Positions 6,767-18,839 of a DNA stretch of 34,441 bases are shown here, in pieces. The DNA comes from Pseudomonadota bacterium. GTDB lineage: Bacteria > Pseudomonadota > Alphaproteobacteria > JACQOE01. The number at the start of each line of letters is the position of its first letter. Position 1 is the first letter of the stretch. The stretch is taken from positions 1 to 34,441 of the forward strand of contig JACQOE010000043.1 of the NCBI GenBank assembly GCA_016202695.1. Reading direction: 5' to 3'. The notes under the pieces were generated by a model. It was not told the DNA's origin and made no database searches. It was given only the letters and a program-made list of their open reading frames with translations. The position numbers and the translations under genes are program-made.

Positions 6767-8794
6767 TCAACCCACCAGCGCCACCACCGAGAGGAGCACG
6801 ATCAGGGCGCCGAACATCCAGCTCAGGTAGCGCCGGATGGTCATGTGCTGGAGCTGGTTGAGGTGCAGGCTGGCGAAGGCGATCAGCCGCTCCACCGGCG
6901 CATAGAGCCAGGCCCAGGCGAGGTCCTTGATCTCGACCTCGAAGCGGGCCGGGCGGAAGTCGCCCGGCTCGGGCATCTCGACGTGCTCGCGGGCGCGGAA
7001 GACGAAGCTGCCGAAGATGCGGCGGATCGGCTGGGCGAAGCTCGACGAGGTGTACTGGGTGCGGGGACTCGCGTCGGGGAAGCCGCAGTCCCAGGCCGGG
7101 GCGCGGCGGAGCCGGTTGCTGGCCAGGCGGTGGATCGCCAGCACCCCGGCGTAGCTCACCCCGGCGACGAGGGCGAGCACGACCAGCCCGCTGTAGGAAG
7201 AGCGGCCGGGATCGAGCGGGATCAGGAACAGCCACTCGGCGGCGCTGATGCCGTCGGTCGCGGTGGGAAAGGGGGCGCCGGCAAGCGCCGCCGCGACCGG
7301 GCTCAACAGCGCCACCGCCGCCGTCGGCACCACCCCGAAGGCGAGGCAGAGCCCGGCCAGCGCCGCCAGCGGCCAAACCATCGCCGGCCCGACCTCGCCG
7401 GCCCGCATCGCCGCCCCGCTCCGCCCCCGGCCGAGGAAGGTCACCCCGAAGGCCTTGACGAAGCAGGCGGCGGCGAGCGCCGCCGACAGCGCGAGCAGCC
7501 CCCCCACCACCGGGACCAGGAACTTGAGCGGCCACATCGGCAGCCGGTCGCCGTTGAGGATGGCCTGGAAGGTGAGCCATTCGGAGGCGAAGCCGTTGAA
7601 CGGGGGAAGGGCCGAGATGGCGATCGAGCCGACCAGGAACAGGGCCGCGGTCGCCGGCATGCGGTGGACGAGGCCGCCGAGATCGTCCATCTCGCGCTCG
7701 TGGGTGGCGACATGCACGTTGCCGGCGCCGAGGAACAGGAGCCCCTTGAAGAGCCCGTGGTTGAGCACGTGGAAGAGGGCGGCGGTGAGCGCCAGCGCCG
7801 CCAGCGGCAGGAGCCCCGCCGCCTTGAAGGACAGCGCCAGCCCGAGGCCGGCGACGATGATGCCGATGTTCTCGACCGTGTGATAGGCGAGCAGCACCTT
7901 GAGGTCGTGCTGCATCAGGGCGTAGAGCACACCGAGCAGGGCCGAGATGCCCCCGAGCAGCATCACCGCCGCCCCCCAGCCCCAGCCCACCTCGCCGACC
8001 AGATCGAAGAGCACCCGCACCAGGCCGTAGATGGCAACCTTGGTCATCACCCCGCTCATCAGCGCCGAGACGTGGCTCGGCGCCGCGGGATGGGCGAGCG
8101 GCAGCCAGGCATGGAGCGGCACCAGCCCGGCCTTGGAGCCCGCGCCGGCGAGCGCGAGGGCGATGGCGAGGCCGGCGAGCCACCCCTCGGGCCGGTCGGC
8201 GCGCATGTCGGCGAAGGCGTAGGAGCCGTCGAAGCCGGCGAGGACGCCGAAGCAGAGGAGGAGGGCCGCCGTGCCCAGGCTGGCCATGACGATGTAGACG
8301 AGGGCGGCCCGCGTCGTCCCTGGCTCGCGGTGGTTGGCGAGCACCAGCATCCACGACGCGACCGACATCGTCTCCCAGGAGAGGAGGAAGGTGAAGGCGT
8401 CGGCCGCCACCACCACCAGCGCCATGGCGGCGAGGAAGATCGGGAAGAAGGGCAGCACCCGCGCCGGCTCGTCCGTGTGCCGCCCGTAGCCCACCCCGTA
8501 CACGGCCGCCGCCGCCCCGACCGTGCCCACCACCACCAGGAACCAGGCGGAGAGGGCGTCGAGGGCGAGGTGCGCGCCCAGCCAGGGGAGCCCGAGGGGG
8601 AGCACCAGGGCGAGCGGAGTTCCCGCGCCGGCGGCGAGATAGAGGGTCGCCAAGGCGGCGACCGCGGCGCTCGCCGCCGCGCTCGCCCCATAGACGAATC
8701 CCCCGGCGGGCGGGCCGGCGAGGAGTGCGATCAGGGCCAGGGCGACAAGGGCGAGGACCGACGCCAGAATCGAGACGAGCAGGAGATCGATCAC
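6767..8794 (-). CDS. hyfB: HyfB-like antiporter-type membrane subunit
   Basis: The first gene of the operon encodes a 675-residue polytopic membrane protein of the NuoL/HyfB/MrpA family (E. coli HyfB is 672). Conserved features include SWETMSVASWMLVLANH, the lysine motif GSKAGLVPLHAWLPLAHPAA, a second lysine in SGVMTKVAIYGLVRV, and HVLNHGLFKGLLFLGAG. The long C-terminal part contains RAPAWDCGFP and QYTSSSFAQPIRR, typical of HyfB and HycC. The start is GTG at 8794 with an AAGGGAA purine stretch just upstream. The preceding 170 bp show no clear promoter. MrpA/MnhA antiporter subunits are related, but the adjacent hyfC/G/I genes favour the hydrogenase-like complex. Confidence 0.9.
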   Translation of the reverse strand: MIDLLLVSILASVLALVALALIALLAGPPAGGFVYGASAAASAAVAALATLYLAAGAGTPLALVLPLGLPWLGAHLALDALSAWFLVVVGTVGAAAAVYGVGYGRHTDEPARVLPFFPIFLAAMALVVVAADAFTFLLSWETMSVASWMLVLANHREPGTTRAALVYIVMASLGTAALLLCFGVLAGFDGSYAFADMRADRPEGWLAGLAIALALAGAGSKAGLVPLHAWLPLAHPAAPSHVSALMSGVMTKVAIYGLVRVLFDLVGEVGWGWGAAVMLLGGISALLGVLYALMQHDLKVLLAYHTVENIGIIVAGLGLALSFKAAGLLPLAALALTAALFHVLNHGLFKGLLFLGAGNVHVATHEREMDDLGGLVHRMPATAALFLVGSIAISALPPFNGFASEWLTFQAILNGDRLPMWPLKFLVPVVGGLLALSAALAAACFVKAFGVTFLGRGRSGAAMRAGEVGPAMVWPLAALAGLCLAFGVVPTAAVALLSPVAAALAGAPFPTATDGISAAEWLFLIPLDPGRSSYSGLVVLALVAGVSYAGVLAIHRLASNRLRRAPAWDCGFPDASPRTQYTSSSFAQPIRRIFGSFVFRAREHVEMPEPGDFRPARFEVEIKDLAWAWLYAPVERLIAFASLHLNQLQHMTIRRYLSWMFGALIVLLSVVALVG

Positions 8795-8968
8795 GTTCCC
8801 TTACCCGCCGCCTCAGGCCGAGGGGTGCGGCCGGCCCGGGCCTGGAGTTTCTGTGGCATCAACGCGGCGCAAAACAGGATCAGCCGCGCTCCGGCGCTGG
8901 CCCAGGGGTTGATTCATGCGCCCCCTGATAGCGGCAATCGTGCGGGGGCGCAAGGGGCGGGCCGCTCA

Positions 8969-9108
8969 GGCAGTGACTCAATTTTGAACTGCCTCACCCT
9001 TCGACAGGCCCCCGGGTCAAGCCCGGGGGCAGGCTTGAGGCGTGAGGCGGATTTCCAAGGCCCTCATGCCGAGCTTGTCGAGGCATGAGGGCAAAATGAG
9101 TCGCCACC
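8969..9108. repeat. MITE-like palindromic element, copy 1
   Basis: A 140-bp element between glgC and hyfB. The ends are GGCAGTGACTCA on the left and, reverse complemented, GGTGGCGACTCA on the right, each continued by a TTTTG run. The flanks are GCCGCTCA (8961-8968) and GCGGCTCA (9109-9116), a 7/8 direct repeat that looks like a decayed target duplication; the glgC stop codon lies inside the right one. Inside are a GCCTCACC stem, an extra CCCCCGGG/CCCGGGGG hairpin around 9008-9028 and a CCCTCATGCC/GGCATGAGGG hairpin at 9061-9091. It may also end glgC transcription. The rest of 8795-9113 shows nothing clear. Confidence 0.82.
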
Positions 9109-9113
9109 GCGGC

Positions 9114-10388
9114 TCAGGCGAGCCGCCGCAGCATCTCGGGGGTGACCAGGGTCACCCCGCCGGAGGTGACGTGGAAGCGGTTCGAATCGCGCGACGGATC
9201 CTCGCCGATGACCGTACCCTCTGGGATCACCGCGCCCGGGCCGACCACCGTGCGCTTGAGCCGGGCGCGGCGGCTCACCGTCGCCCCGGGGAGGAGGATC
9301 GAGTCCTCGACCAGGCTCCAGGAGCGGACCAGCACGTCGTTGAAGAGGAGCGAGCGGCGGACCGTGCCGCCCGAGACCACGCAGCCGGCGGAGACCAGCG
9401 AGTCGACCGCGGACCCGCGCCGCCCCTCGTCGTCGAACACGAACTTCGCCGGCGGCAGCTGCACCTGATAGGTCCAGATCGGCCAGTCGCGGTCGTAGAG
9501 GTCGAGCTCGGGGGTGACACGGGTAAGGTCGATGTTCGCCTCCCAATAGGCGTCCACCGTGCCGACGTCGCGCCAATAGGGCTTGCCGGTGCCGCGGTTG
9601 AGGATGGCGCTGTCGGCGAAGCGGTGGGCCTTGATCCGCGCCCGACTGGCCCAGCGCGGCAGCAGGTCCTTGCCGAAGTCGTGGGTCGAGGCCTCGTCGG
9701 CGGCGTCGCGCTTCAGCTCCTCGACCAGGAACCTGGCGTTGAAGATGTAGATGCCCATGCTGGCGAAGGCGCGATCCGGCCGGCCGGGAATGACCGGCGG
9801 CTCCTCCGGCTTCTCGAGGAATCCGGTGATGAGGTCGCCGGCGTCGACCGCCACCACGCCGAAGCCCCGCGCCTCGGCGCGCGGCACGTCGACGCAGGAG
9901 ACGGTGGCATCGGCCCCGCTCTCGGCGTGGCAGGCGATGAGCTTGCTGTAGTCCTGCCGGTAGACGTGATCGCCGGCCAGCACCAGCACGTACTCGGGCG
10001 CGTGGCGCTCGATCAGGGCGAGATTCTGGTAGACCGCGTCGGCGGTGCCGGCGTACCAGCTCCCGGTCGGGGTCTGCTGCTGGGCCGGCCACAGCTCGAC
10101 GAACTCGTTGAGCTCGGCGCGCAGGAACCCCCAGCCGCGCTGGAGGTGATGGATCAGGGTGTGGGCCTTGTACTGGGTCAGCACCCCGATCTTCCTCAGT
10201 CCCGAGTGGATGCAGTTCGAGAGCGGGAAGTCGACGATCCGGAACTTGCCGCCGAAGGGGACGGCCGGCTTCGCCTCGTCGTCGGTGAGCTGCATCAGCC
10301 GGGTGCCGCGTCCGCCCGCGAGGACCAGCGTGAGCGTGTTGCGCACGGCCCGCTGCGGCTCGACCGGCTTCTCGGCGCTATCGCTCAT
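9114..10388 (-). CDS. glgC: Glucose-1-phosphate adenylyltransferase (ADP-glucose pyrophosphorylase)
   Basis: GlgC makes ADP-glucose from glucose-1-phosphate and ATP, the committed step of glycogen synthesis. The 424-residue protein has the nucleotide-binding start LAGGRGTRLMQLT, the allosteric/catalytic block KPAVPFGGKFRIVDFPLSNC, and a left-handed beta-helix C-terminal domain (VSAGCVVSGG onward). The start at 10388 is preferred because AGGGAAGAGGG lies directly upstream on the minus strand; an upstream in-frame ATG at 10424 would add 12 residues without homology. It is divergent from glgA across 194 bp that must hold both promoters. Its stop codon falls in the flanking repeat of MITE copy 1. 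Confidence 0.95.
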   Translation of the reverse strand: MSDSAEKPVEPQRAVRNTLTLVLAGGRGTRLMQLTDDEAKPAVPFGGKFRIVDFPLSNCIHSGLRKIGVLTQYKAHTLIHHLQRGWGFLRAELNEFVELWPAQQQTPTGSWYAGTADAVYQNLALIERHAPEYVLVLAGDHVYRQDYSKLIACHAESGADATVSCVDVPRAEARGFGVVAVDAGDLITGFLEKPEEPPVIPGRPDRAFASMGIYIFNARFLVEELKRDAADEASTHDFGKDLLPRWASRARIKAHRFADSAILNRGTGKPYWRDVGTVDAYWEANIDLTRVTPELDLYDRDWPIWTYQVQLPPAKFVFDDEGRRGSAVDSLVSAGCVVSGGTVRRSLLFNDVLVRSWSLVEDSILLPGATVSRRARLKRTVVGPGAVIPEGTVIGEDPSRDSNRFHVTSGGVTLVTPEMLRRLA

Positions 10389-10582
10389 CCCTCTTCCCTT
10401 GGCGGTACGGACGGCGAGGCCCATGCTGGCACGGGGCCGGCCCCGGGATCAACGCGCACGTCCGCCCGCCTCGGCCGCCGGCGCGCCCCCGGTCCGGCCC
10501 GGTCCTCGCGTTTCCCCTGGACTATCGCCAATCCCCGGGGCGTGCGTCATAGTCTGTCCCGCGAGGGGGAGGGGCGCGCGCG

Positions 10583-12016
10583 ATGCGGGTTCTGTTCGTC
10601 GTCTCCGAGGCCTATCCGCTGGTCAAGACCGGCGGGCTCGGCGACGTCGGCGGGGCGCTCCCGGCGGCGCTCGCCGGGCTCGGGGCGGAGGTGCGACTCC
10701 TGCTCCCCGGCTATCCCGAGGCCCGGGCGCGGCTGGCGGGGGCGGCGGACGAGGGCTCGCTCGGCGATCTCCTTGGGCTCGGCGAGGCGCGGCTCCTGGG
10801 CGGAGAGATGCCGGGCAGCGGGCTCAGGGTGTGGCTGGTCCACTTTCCTCCGCTCTACGAGCGCCCGGGCGGCCCCTACCTCGATCCCGCCGGGCGCGAG
10901 TGGGCGGACAACCACCTCCGCTTCGCCCTCCTGGCGCGCGCCGGCGCGCATCTCGCCGCGGCCGGCGGCGGCTTCGGCTTCGCCCCCGACGTGGTCCACG
11001 CCAACGACTGGCAGTCGGGACTCCTCCCGGCCTATCTCAAGCTCGGCGGGAGGACGCGCCCCGGCTCGGTCTTCACCGTCCACAACATGCAGTTCCCCGG
11101 CTTGTTCGCCGCCGAGGTGCTGGGCGCGATCGGCCTGCCGCCGGAGAGCTTCGCCATCGACGGGGTGGAGTTCTACGGCCGCATCTCCTTCCTCAAGGCC
11201 GGCCTCGCCTATGCCGACCGGCTGACCACGGTCAGCCCCACCTACGCCGAGGAGATCCAGCGGCCCGCCGGCGGGGGCGGGCTGGCGGGGCTGGTCGCCA
11301 AGCGCGCGGGGGTCCTCACCGGCCTCGTCAACGGGGTCGACTACCGGATCTGGGATCCGGCCAAGGACCGGCTGATCGCGCGTCGCTACGGGCCGCGGCG
11401 TCTTGCCCTCAAGGCCGAGAACAAGCGCGCGCTCCAGCGCGAGATGGGGCTCGCCCCGGAGCCGGCGACGCCCTTGGTGGGGCTGGTGAGCCGCCTGACC
11501 GAGCAGAAGGGGGTGGACCTGATGCTGGCCGCGCTCCCCCGGCTCCTCGGCCTCGGCTGCCAGCTCGCGACCCTGGGCTCGGGCGAGGCGCGCTTCGAGA
11601 CGGAGCTGGCGGCGGCGGCGGCGGCCCACCCGGGCCGGGTGGCGGTCCATACCGCCTACGACGAGGCGCTCGCCCATCGCATCCAGGCCGGGGCCGACAT
11701 CTGCCTGGTGCCGTCGCGGTTCGAGCCCTGCGGGCTGGTGCAGATGTACGCGCTTCGCTATGGCACCGTGCCGGTGGTCCATCGCACCGGGGGACTGGCC
11801 GATACGGTGGTCGAGGTGGGCGAGAACGGAAAGGGAACCGGGTTTCTGTTCGAGACCCCCACCGTCGAGGCCCTGGTCGGGGCGGTCGCCCGGGCGCTCG
11901 CCTGTTACCGCCAGGCGCGGCGGTGGCCGTCGATCCAACGCCGCGGCATGCGCCAGGACTTCGGCTGGGGCCGGACCGCACATAAATACATGGAAATTTA
12001 CCGGCAGTTGGCGTGA
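10583..12016 (+). CDS. glgA: Glycogen synthase (ADP-glucose)
   Basis: A GT5 glycosyltransferase of 477 residues that adds glucose from ADP-glucose to the growing alpha-1,4-glucan. The ADP-glucose motif KTGGLGD starts at K15 (VSEAYPLVKTGGLGDVGG). VVHANDWQSGLLPAYL and FTVHNMQFPG are conserved in the N-terminal Rossmann domain. The C-terminal domain has GLVSRLTEQKGVDL and PSRFEPCGLVQMYALRYGTVP, including the catalytic glutamate and the STGGL-like RTGGL loop. A GAGGGGGAGG purine stretch lies upstream. glgP follows after 55 bp in the same direction, forming a glgAP unit. Confidence 0.96.
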   Translation: MRVLFVVSEAYPLVKTGGLGDVGGALPAALAGLGAEVRLLLPGYPEARARLAGAADEGSLGDLLGLGEARLLGGEMPGSGLRVWLVHFPPLYERPGGPYLDPAGREWADNHLRFALLARAGAHLAAAGGGFGFAPDVVHANDWQSGLLPAYLKLGGRTRPGSVFTVHNMQFPGLFAAEVLGAIGLPPESFAIDGVEFYGRISFLKAGLAYADRLTTVSPTYAEEIQRPAGGGGLAGLVAKRAGVLTGLVNGVDYRIWDPAKDRLIARRYGPRRLALKAENKRALQREMGLAPEPATPLVGLVSRLTEQKGVDLMLAALPRLLGLGCQLATLGSGEARFETELAAAAAAHPGRVAVHTAYDEALAHRIQAGADICLVPSRFEPCGLVQMYALRYGTVPVVHRTGGLADTVVEVGENGKGTGFLFETPTVEALVGAVARALACYRQARRWPSIQRRGMRQDFGWGRTAHKYMEIYRQLA

Positions 12017-12071
12017 TAGTAACCTGCCGGCAGCCGTTTCGAGTGGCGCGGCTGGCTTGGAGTCGAGAGGG

Positions 12072-14529
<2,458 letters not shown>

Positions 14530-14549
<20 letters not shown>

Positions 14550-16716
14550 CCGGCCCGCGGCCCGCCGCCGCCAGCGCCGCCGCGGTCGCCGCGAGGCGCG
14601 GATCGCCGCCGAGGCGCTCGATCGCGACGGCGAGCCGCCGCCGCCAGTTCGGGTACTCCTCCACCGTGCCGGGGACGTTGAGCTGCGCCTCCTCGACCAG
14701 GAGGTCGTCGAGGTTGACAAGGAGGAGGGCGGCGGGGCTCGCGGCGAGGAAGCGGTGCAGCGCCAGGACCAGCCGCGTCATCGCCTCCTCGGGAATCTCG
14801 GGGGCACGCGGGAAGTCGGCGCCGATCAGGCCCGCCTCGGCGAGCACGGCGACGAGTCGGTCGCGCTCGCGCGCGCGATCGGCCTCGGCTCCCTCCTCGC
14901 GGCGGCCGAGCCGCCGCTTCACCGCGATGTCGGCCCCGCGCCAATAGCCGGCGACCGTCGGCAGGTCGTGGGTGGTGGCCGCGGCGACGGCGCGGGCCGG
15001 GTAGGCGCCGGCGCGCTTGAACCGGCCGTCCGGCTCGCGCTCGAAGATGAAGAGACGGTAGGAGAGCAGGCCCTCCTCGGCCATCCGCTCGCGGAACCCC
15101 TCCGGCACCGTACCCAGGTCCTCGCCGATCACCAGGCAGCGGTTGCGGTGGCTCTCGAGCGCCACCACGGCGAGGAGGTCGTCGAGCGGGTAGCGGAGGT
15201 AGGCGCCCTCGGCCGCCTTCGCCCCCGGCGGGATCCAGTAGAGCCGGACGAGCGCCATCACATGGTCGATCCTGAGCGCCCCGGCGTGGCGCATGTTGGC
15301 GGCGAGCACGCGGGCGAAGGGGGCGAAGGCCCGCTCGCGGAGCGCGACCGGGTTGAGGGGCGGAAGGCCCCAGTCCTGCCCCGAGGGGTTGAAGGCGTCG
15401 GGCGGCGCGCCGAAGCGGGCGCCGAGGGCGAGGCTGCCGCCGTCCGCCCAGGTGTCGAAGCCGTCGGGCGAGGCGCCGACGGCGAGGTCGCGGTAGAGCC
15501 CGACCGCCATGCCCGCCGCCCGGGCCCGCGCCGCCGCCTCGGCGAGCTGGGTATCGGCGAGCCACTGCAGATAGAGGTGGAAGCGCAGCCGGGGCCGCTC
15601 GGCGTCGGCGAAGGCCGCGGCCGCGGGCGAATCGGGCCGCCGCAGGGGCTCCGGCCACTGGTGCCAGGGCCGCTCCAGGTGGCGCTCGGAGAGCGCCTCG
15701 AAGAGCGCGAAGCGGCGCAGGGGCTCGCCGCCGGCGCCGAGGAAGACTTCGAACGCGTTCCGCCGGGCCGGCGGCGCGCCCGTCTCGAAGGCGGCGAACA
15801 GGCGCTCCAGCACCGCCCGCTTCCGCCGGGCGGCGGCGGTGTAGTCGACGTGCGGGCTCGCCCGCGCGGCGGCGAGGCTGCGCTCGAACTCGGCCGAGCC
15901 GGCCAGCCGGCGCGCCTCCGGGTCGGCCGCGAACTCGGGCACCCCGGCCATGTCCACGTAAAGGGGGTTGAGGAAGAGCCGGCTCGACGGCGAGTAGGGG
16001 CTCGCATGCTCGGGCTTGCCGGGAAACAGGGCGTGCAGGGGATTGAGGCCGACGAAGTCGGCACCCCTCCCGGCCACGGTCTCGGCCAGCGCCCCGAGGT
16101 CGGCGAAGTCGCCCACGCCCCAGTCGCCCGCCGAGCGGAGCTGATAGAGATGGCAGGCGACGCCCCACCGCCGCTCGCCGCGGACGATGAACTCGGGCAG
16201 GAACGCGCGCGCCGGCGCGGCGATCAGGGCGGCGCTCGCGCCCGCCTTGCCGGCCTCGACCGTAAGGCGGTGGTAGCCGGGGACGATTCCGTCGCGGGCG
16301 AGGGGAAGGCGAAGCCGAACGACTCTTCGCCCGTCGACCTCGCGGTCCTCGACGGGGGCGAGCGCGTCGGTCCGCTCCTCGCCCTCGATCCGTTCCCCGT
16401 CCTCGCGCGCGAGCGACCAGCGGAGCCGCTCGGGGCGGCCGTCCGCGGGCAGCGCGACCGTGACCGCGGGCGGCTCGCCGCCGCGGCCGAGGCGAAGCGC
16501 CGTCACCGGCTCGACCAGCCGGCGCCACGGGCGGGTCTCGTACTCGCGGAGACTCTCGGCCAGCGCCGGGGCCGAGCCCACGTCGAATCCCATCGCCGCC
16601 AGGATCGCGCGCCGGGCCGCCTCGCTCGTCTCGTGCCGGGTGCCGAAGATGTCCCAGTAGAAGGGCTCGATCCCGGCCAGGTGGGCGAGCCGGTCGAGGT
16701 CGCCGGGCGCGGCCAT
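14530..16716 (-). CDS. malQ: 4-alpha-glucanotransferase (amylomaltase)
   Basis: A GH77 disproportionating enzyme of 728 residues that transfers alpha-1,4-glucan segments, feeding GlgP with longer chains and releasing glucose. Catalytic positions are visible: nucleophile D484 in LRIDHVMAL, acid/base E532 in GEDLGTVPEGF and D584 in TTHDLPT. WGVGDFADLG and the N-terminal extension (about 1-150, with FYWDIFGTRHETSE) are typical of the long proteobacterial type. The ATG overlaps the glgX stop by one base (TGATG), so it is probably translated by coupling. The frame stays open upstream as a shadow of glgX. Confidence 0.94.
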
Positions 16717-18839
16717 CAGGCGGCCCCTCCGCCGGCCGCGGCAAGGAGGACCAGCGAGCGCTCCGCGAGCGGATAGTCGCTCCCCGCCGGCACGGGACCG
16801 GCATCCGCGGCACCGGCCCTCGCCGTGTCCAGAAGCGGGGTCCACGCCGCGCCATAGGCCGGTCCGGGGAGGCGGAACGAGAGGCCGGCGGGGGCGGCGT
16901 TGAGGAGCACGATCAGGGGGCGGTCGGGCCCGCCGTCGTCCTCCGGGCTTCCGTCGAGATGAAAACCGAGGGCCTGGCCGTTGGGGCTGCGCCAGTCCTC
17001 GGCGCTCATCTCGCGGCCCTCGGGCGCGAGCCAGGTGATGTCCTTGAGTGCGCGTCCGGGCCGCGGGCGGCCGTCGAAGAATCGGGTCCGGCGGAGCGCC
17101 GGATGGGAGCGGCGGAGCGCAACCGCGGCGCGCACGAAGTCGAGCCAGGCGCGGTCCTCCTCGCGCCGCGGCTCCCAGTCGATCCAGCCGATCTCGTTGT
17201 CCTGGCAGTAGGCATTGTTGTTTCCGCGCTGCGTGTGCCCGAGCTCGTCGCCGGCGACGAGCATCGGCACGCCCTGGGCGAGGAGGAGGGTGGCGATCAG
17301 GTTCCGCTTCTGGCGCGCCCGCAAGGCCCGTACCGCGGGGTCGTTGCTCGGTCCCTCGACGCCGCAGTTGAAGCTCAGGTTGCGCTCGGTGCCGTCGCGG
17401 TTGCCCTCGTGGTTGGCCTCGTTGCGCTTCCGCTCGTAGCTTACCAGGTCCTCGAGGGTGAAGCCGTCGTGGGCGGTGACGAAGTTGAGGCTCGCCCGGG
17501 GCCGGCGCCCCGCGCGGCGGAAGAAATCGCTCGATCCGGTGAGGCGCGAGGCCAGCTCGCCGACGAGGCCGCCGTCGCGCCCGCGCCAGAACGAGCGCAC
17601 GGTGTCGCGGAAGCTGTCGTTCCATTCCGTCGTCCCCGGCGGAAACTCGCCGAGGCGATAGCCATCCTCGCCGAGGTCCCAAGGCTCGACGATCAACTTG
17701 AGCCGGGAAAGCACCGGGTCCTGCATCAGCGCCGAGAGGAACGGGCCCGCCATCTCGACGCCGCGCGGCGTGCGCGCCAGCGTGGTGGCGAGGTCGAAGC
17801 GGAAGCCGTCCACGTTCATCGCCTCCGCCCAGTAGCGCAAGGAATCCATCGCCATTTGCAGCACACGCGGATGGGCGAGGTTGAGGGTGTTGCCGCAGCC
17901 CGCCTCGTTCAGGTACTCGCGCGGATCGCCGGGGGCGAGCCGGTAGTAGCTGGGATTGTCGATCCCCCTGAGGGTCAAGGTCGGTCCCAGCCGGTCGCTC
18001 TCGCCGGAGTGGTTGAAGACCACGTCGAGGACGACCTCGATTCCCGCCTCGTGCAGCCGGCGCACCGCCTCGGCCATCTCGGCGGGCTCGCCGCCGGCGA
18101 GGTAGCGGGGCTCGGGGGCGAAGAAGGCGAACGGGTTGTAGCCCCAGTAGTTGGTCAGGCCGCGCTCGATCAGATGCCGCTCGTGGGCGAAGGCGAAGAC
18201 GGGGAGGAGCTCGACGGTGGTAATGCCGAGCCCGACCAGGTGACGGATCACGGCCGGATGGCCGAGCCCGGCGAAGGTGCCGCGCTGAGCGGCGGGAACC
18301 TCGGGGTGACGGATGGTGAGGCCGCGCAGGTGCGCCTCGTAGACGACGGTGTCGGACCACGACACCTTCGGGCGGGTATCCTCGGCGCGCTCGGCCGCGG
18401 CGAGGACCACGGCTTTCGGCACGTGGGGGGCGCTGTCGCGGTCATCGAAGGCGAGGTCCTCCTCGCGGCTTCCCGCGCGGTAGGCGAACTGGGAGGGATG
18501 CCAGGCGAGGGTGGAGGAGAGCCTCCGCGCGTAGGGATCGACGAGGAGCTTGTGCCGGTTGAAGCGCAGGCCCCGCGCCGGATCGTAGGGGCCATGGACC
18601 CGGTAGCCGTAGAGGAGGCCGGGGCCGGAGTCGGCGAGATAGCCGTGCCAGACGCGGTCGGTGTACTCGGGGAGCACAAGCCGCTCGGTCTCGGTCCTCC
18701 CGTCGGCCGAGAACAGGCAGAGCTCCACCCTCTCGGCGTGCTCGGTGAAGAGCGCGAAGTTGACGCCGCGGCCGTCCCAGGTGGCGCCGAGGGGGGCCGG
18801 GCGTCCCGGGCGGAGCCTCCGTCCCGCGTCCGCGGTCAT
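16716..18839 (-). CDS. glgX: Glycogen debranching enzyme GlgX
   Basis: A GH13_11 isoamylase-type debranching enzyme of 707 residues that hydrolyses alpha-1,6 branches, usually of chains already trimmed by GlgP. An N-terminal CBM48 domain (about 15-110) with GATWDGRGVNFALFTEHAER precedes the (beta/alpha)8 barrel. The catalytic triad is D349 in DGFRFDL, E385 in VEPWDLG and D458 in TAHDGF. The LAAAGGGAA tail ends where malQ begins. The start MTADAGRRL at 18839 fits the family start; the frame continues open upstream to 22136 with no homology. It is divergent from the c-di-GMP gene. Confidence 0.94.
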   Translation of the reverse strand: MTADAGRRLRPGRPAPLGATWDGRGVNFALFTEHAERVELCLFSADGRTETERLVLPEYTDRVWHGYLADSGPGLLYGYRVHGPYDPARGLRFNRHKLLVDPYARRLSSTLAWHPSQFAYRAGSREEDLAFDDRDSAPHVPKAVVLAAAERAEDTRPKVSWSDTVVYEAHLRGLTIRHPEVPAAQRGTFAGLGHPAVIRHLVGLGITTVELLPVFAFAHERHLIERGLTNYWGYNPFAFFAPEPRYLAGGEPAEMAEAVRRLHEAGIEVVLDVVFNHSGESDRLGPTLTLRGIDNPSYYRLAPGDPREYLNEAGCGNTLNLAHPRVLQMAMDSLRYWAEAMNVDGFRFDLATTLARTPRGVEMAGPFLSALMQDPVLSRLKLIVEPWDLGEDGYRLGEFPPGTTEWNDSFRDTVRSFWRGRDGGLVGELASRLTGSSDFFRRAGRRPRASLNFVTAHDGFTLEDLVSYERKRNEANHEGNRDGTERNLSFNCGVEGPSNDPAVRALRARQKRNLIATLLLAQGVPMLVAGDELGHTQRGNNNAYCQDNEIGWIDWEPRREEDRAWLDFVRAAVALRRSHPALRRTRFFDGRPRPGRALKDITWLAPEGREMSAEDWRSPNGQALGFHLDGSPEDDGGPDRPLIVLLNAAPAGLSFRLPGPAYGAAWTPLLDTARAGAADAGPVPAGSDYPLAERSLVLLAAAGGGAA

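Noticed and set aside
3702..8354. A 1550-codon minus-strand frame that could suggest a giant HyfF fusion
   Set aside because: The part above 5138 lies in another frame over hyfE, hyfC and hyfB and has no membrane-protein character; the TTG start at 5138 is sufficient.
1587..8794. Calling the operon an active formate hydrogenlyase or hydrogenase 4
   Set aside because: The NiFe ligand cysteines are missing and there is no formate dehydrogenase, ferredoxin subunit or maturation gene in the window.
5138..9088. A 1316-codon open frame on the plus strand opposite the hyf operon
   Set aside because: Composition is almost all H, R, E, D, Q, G, as expected for the antisense of GC-rich membrane-protein genes; there are no motifs and the minus-strand genes are certain.
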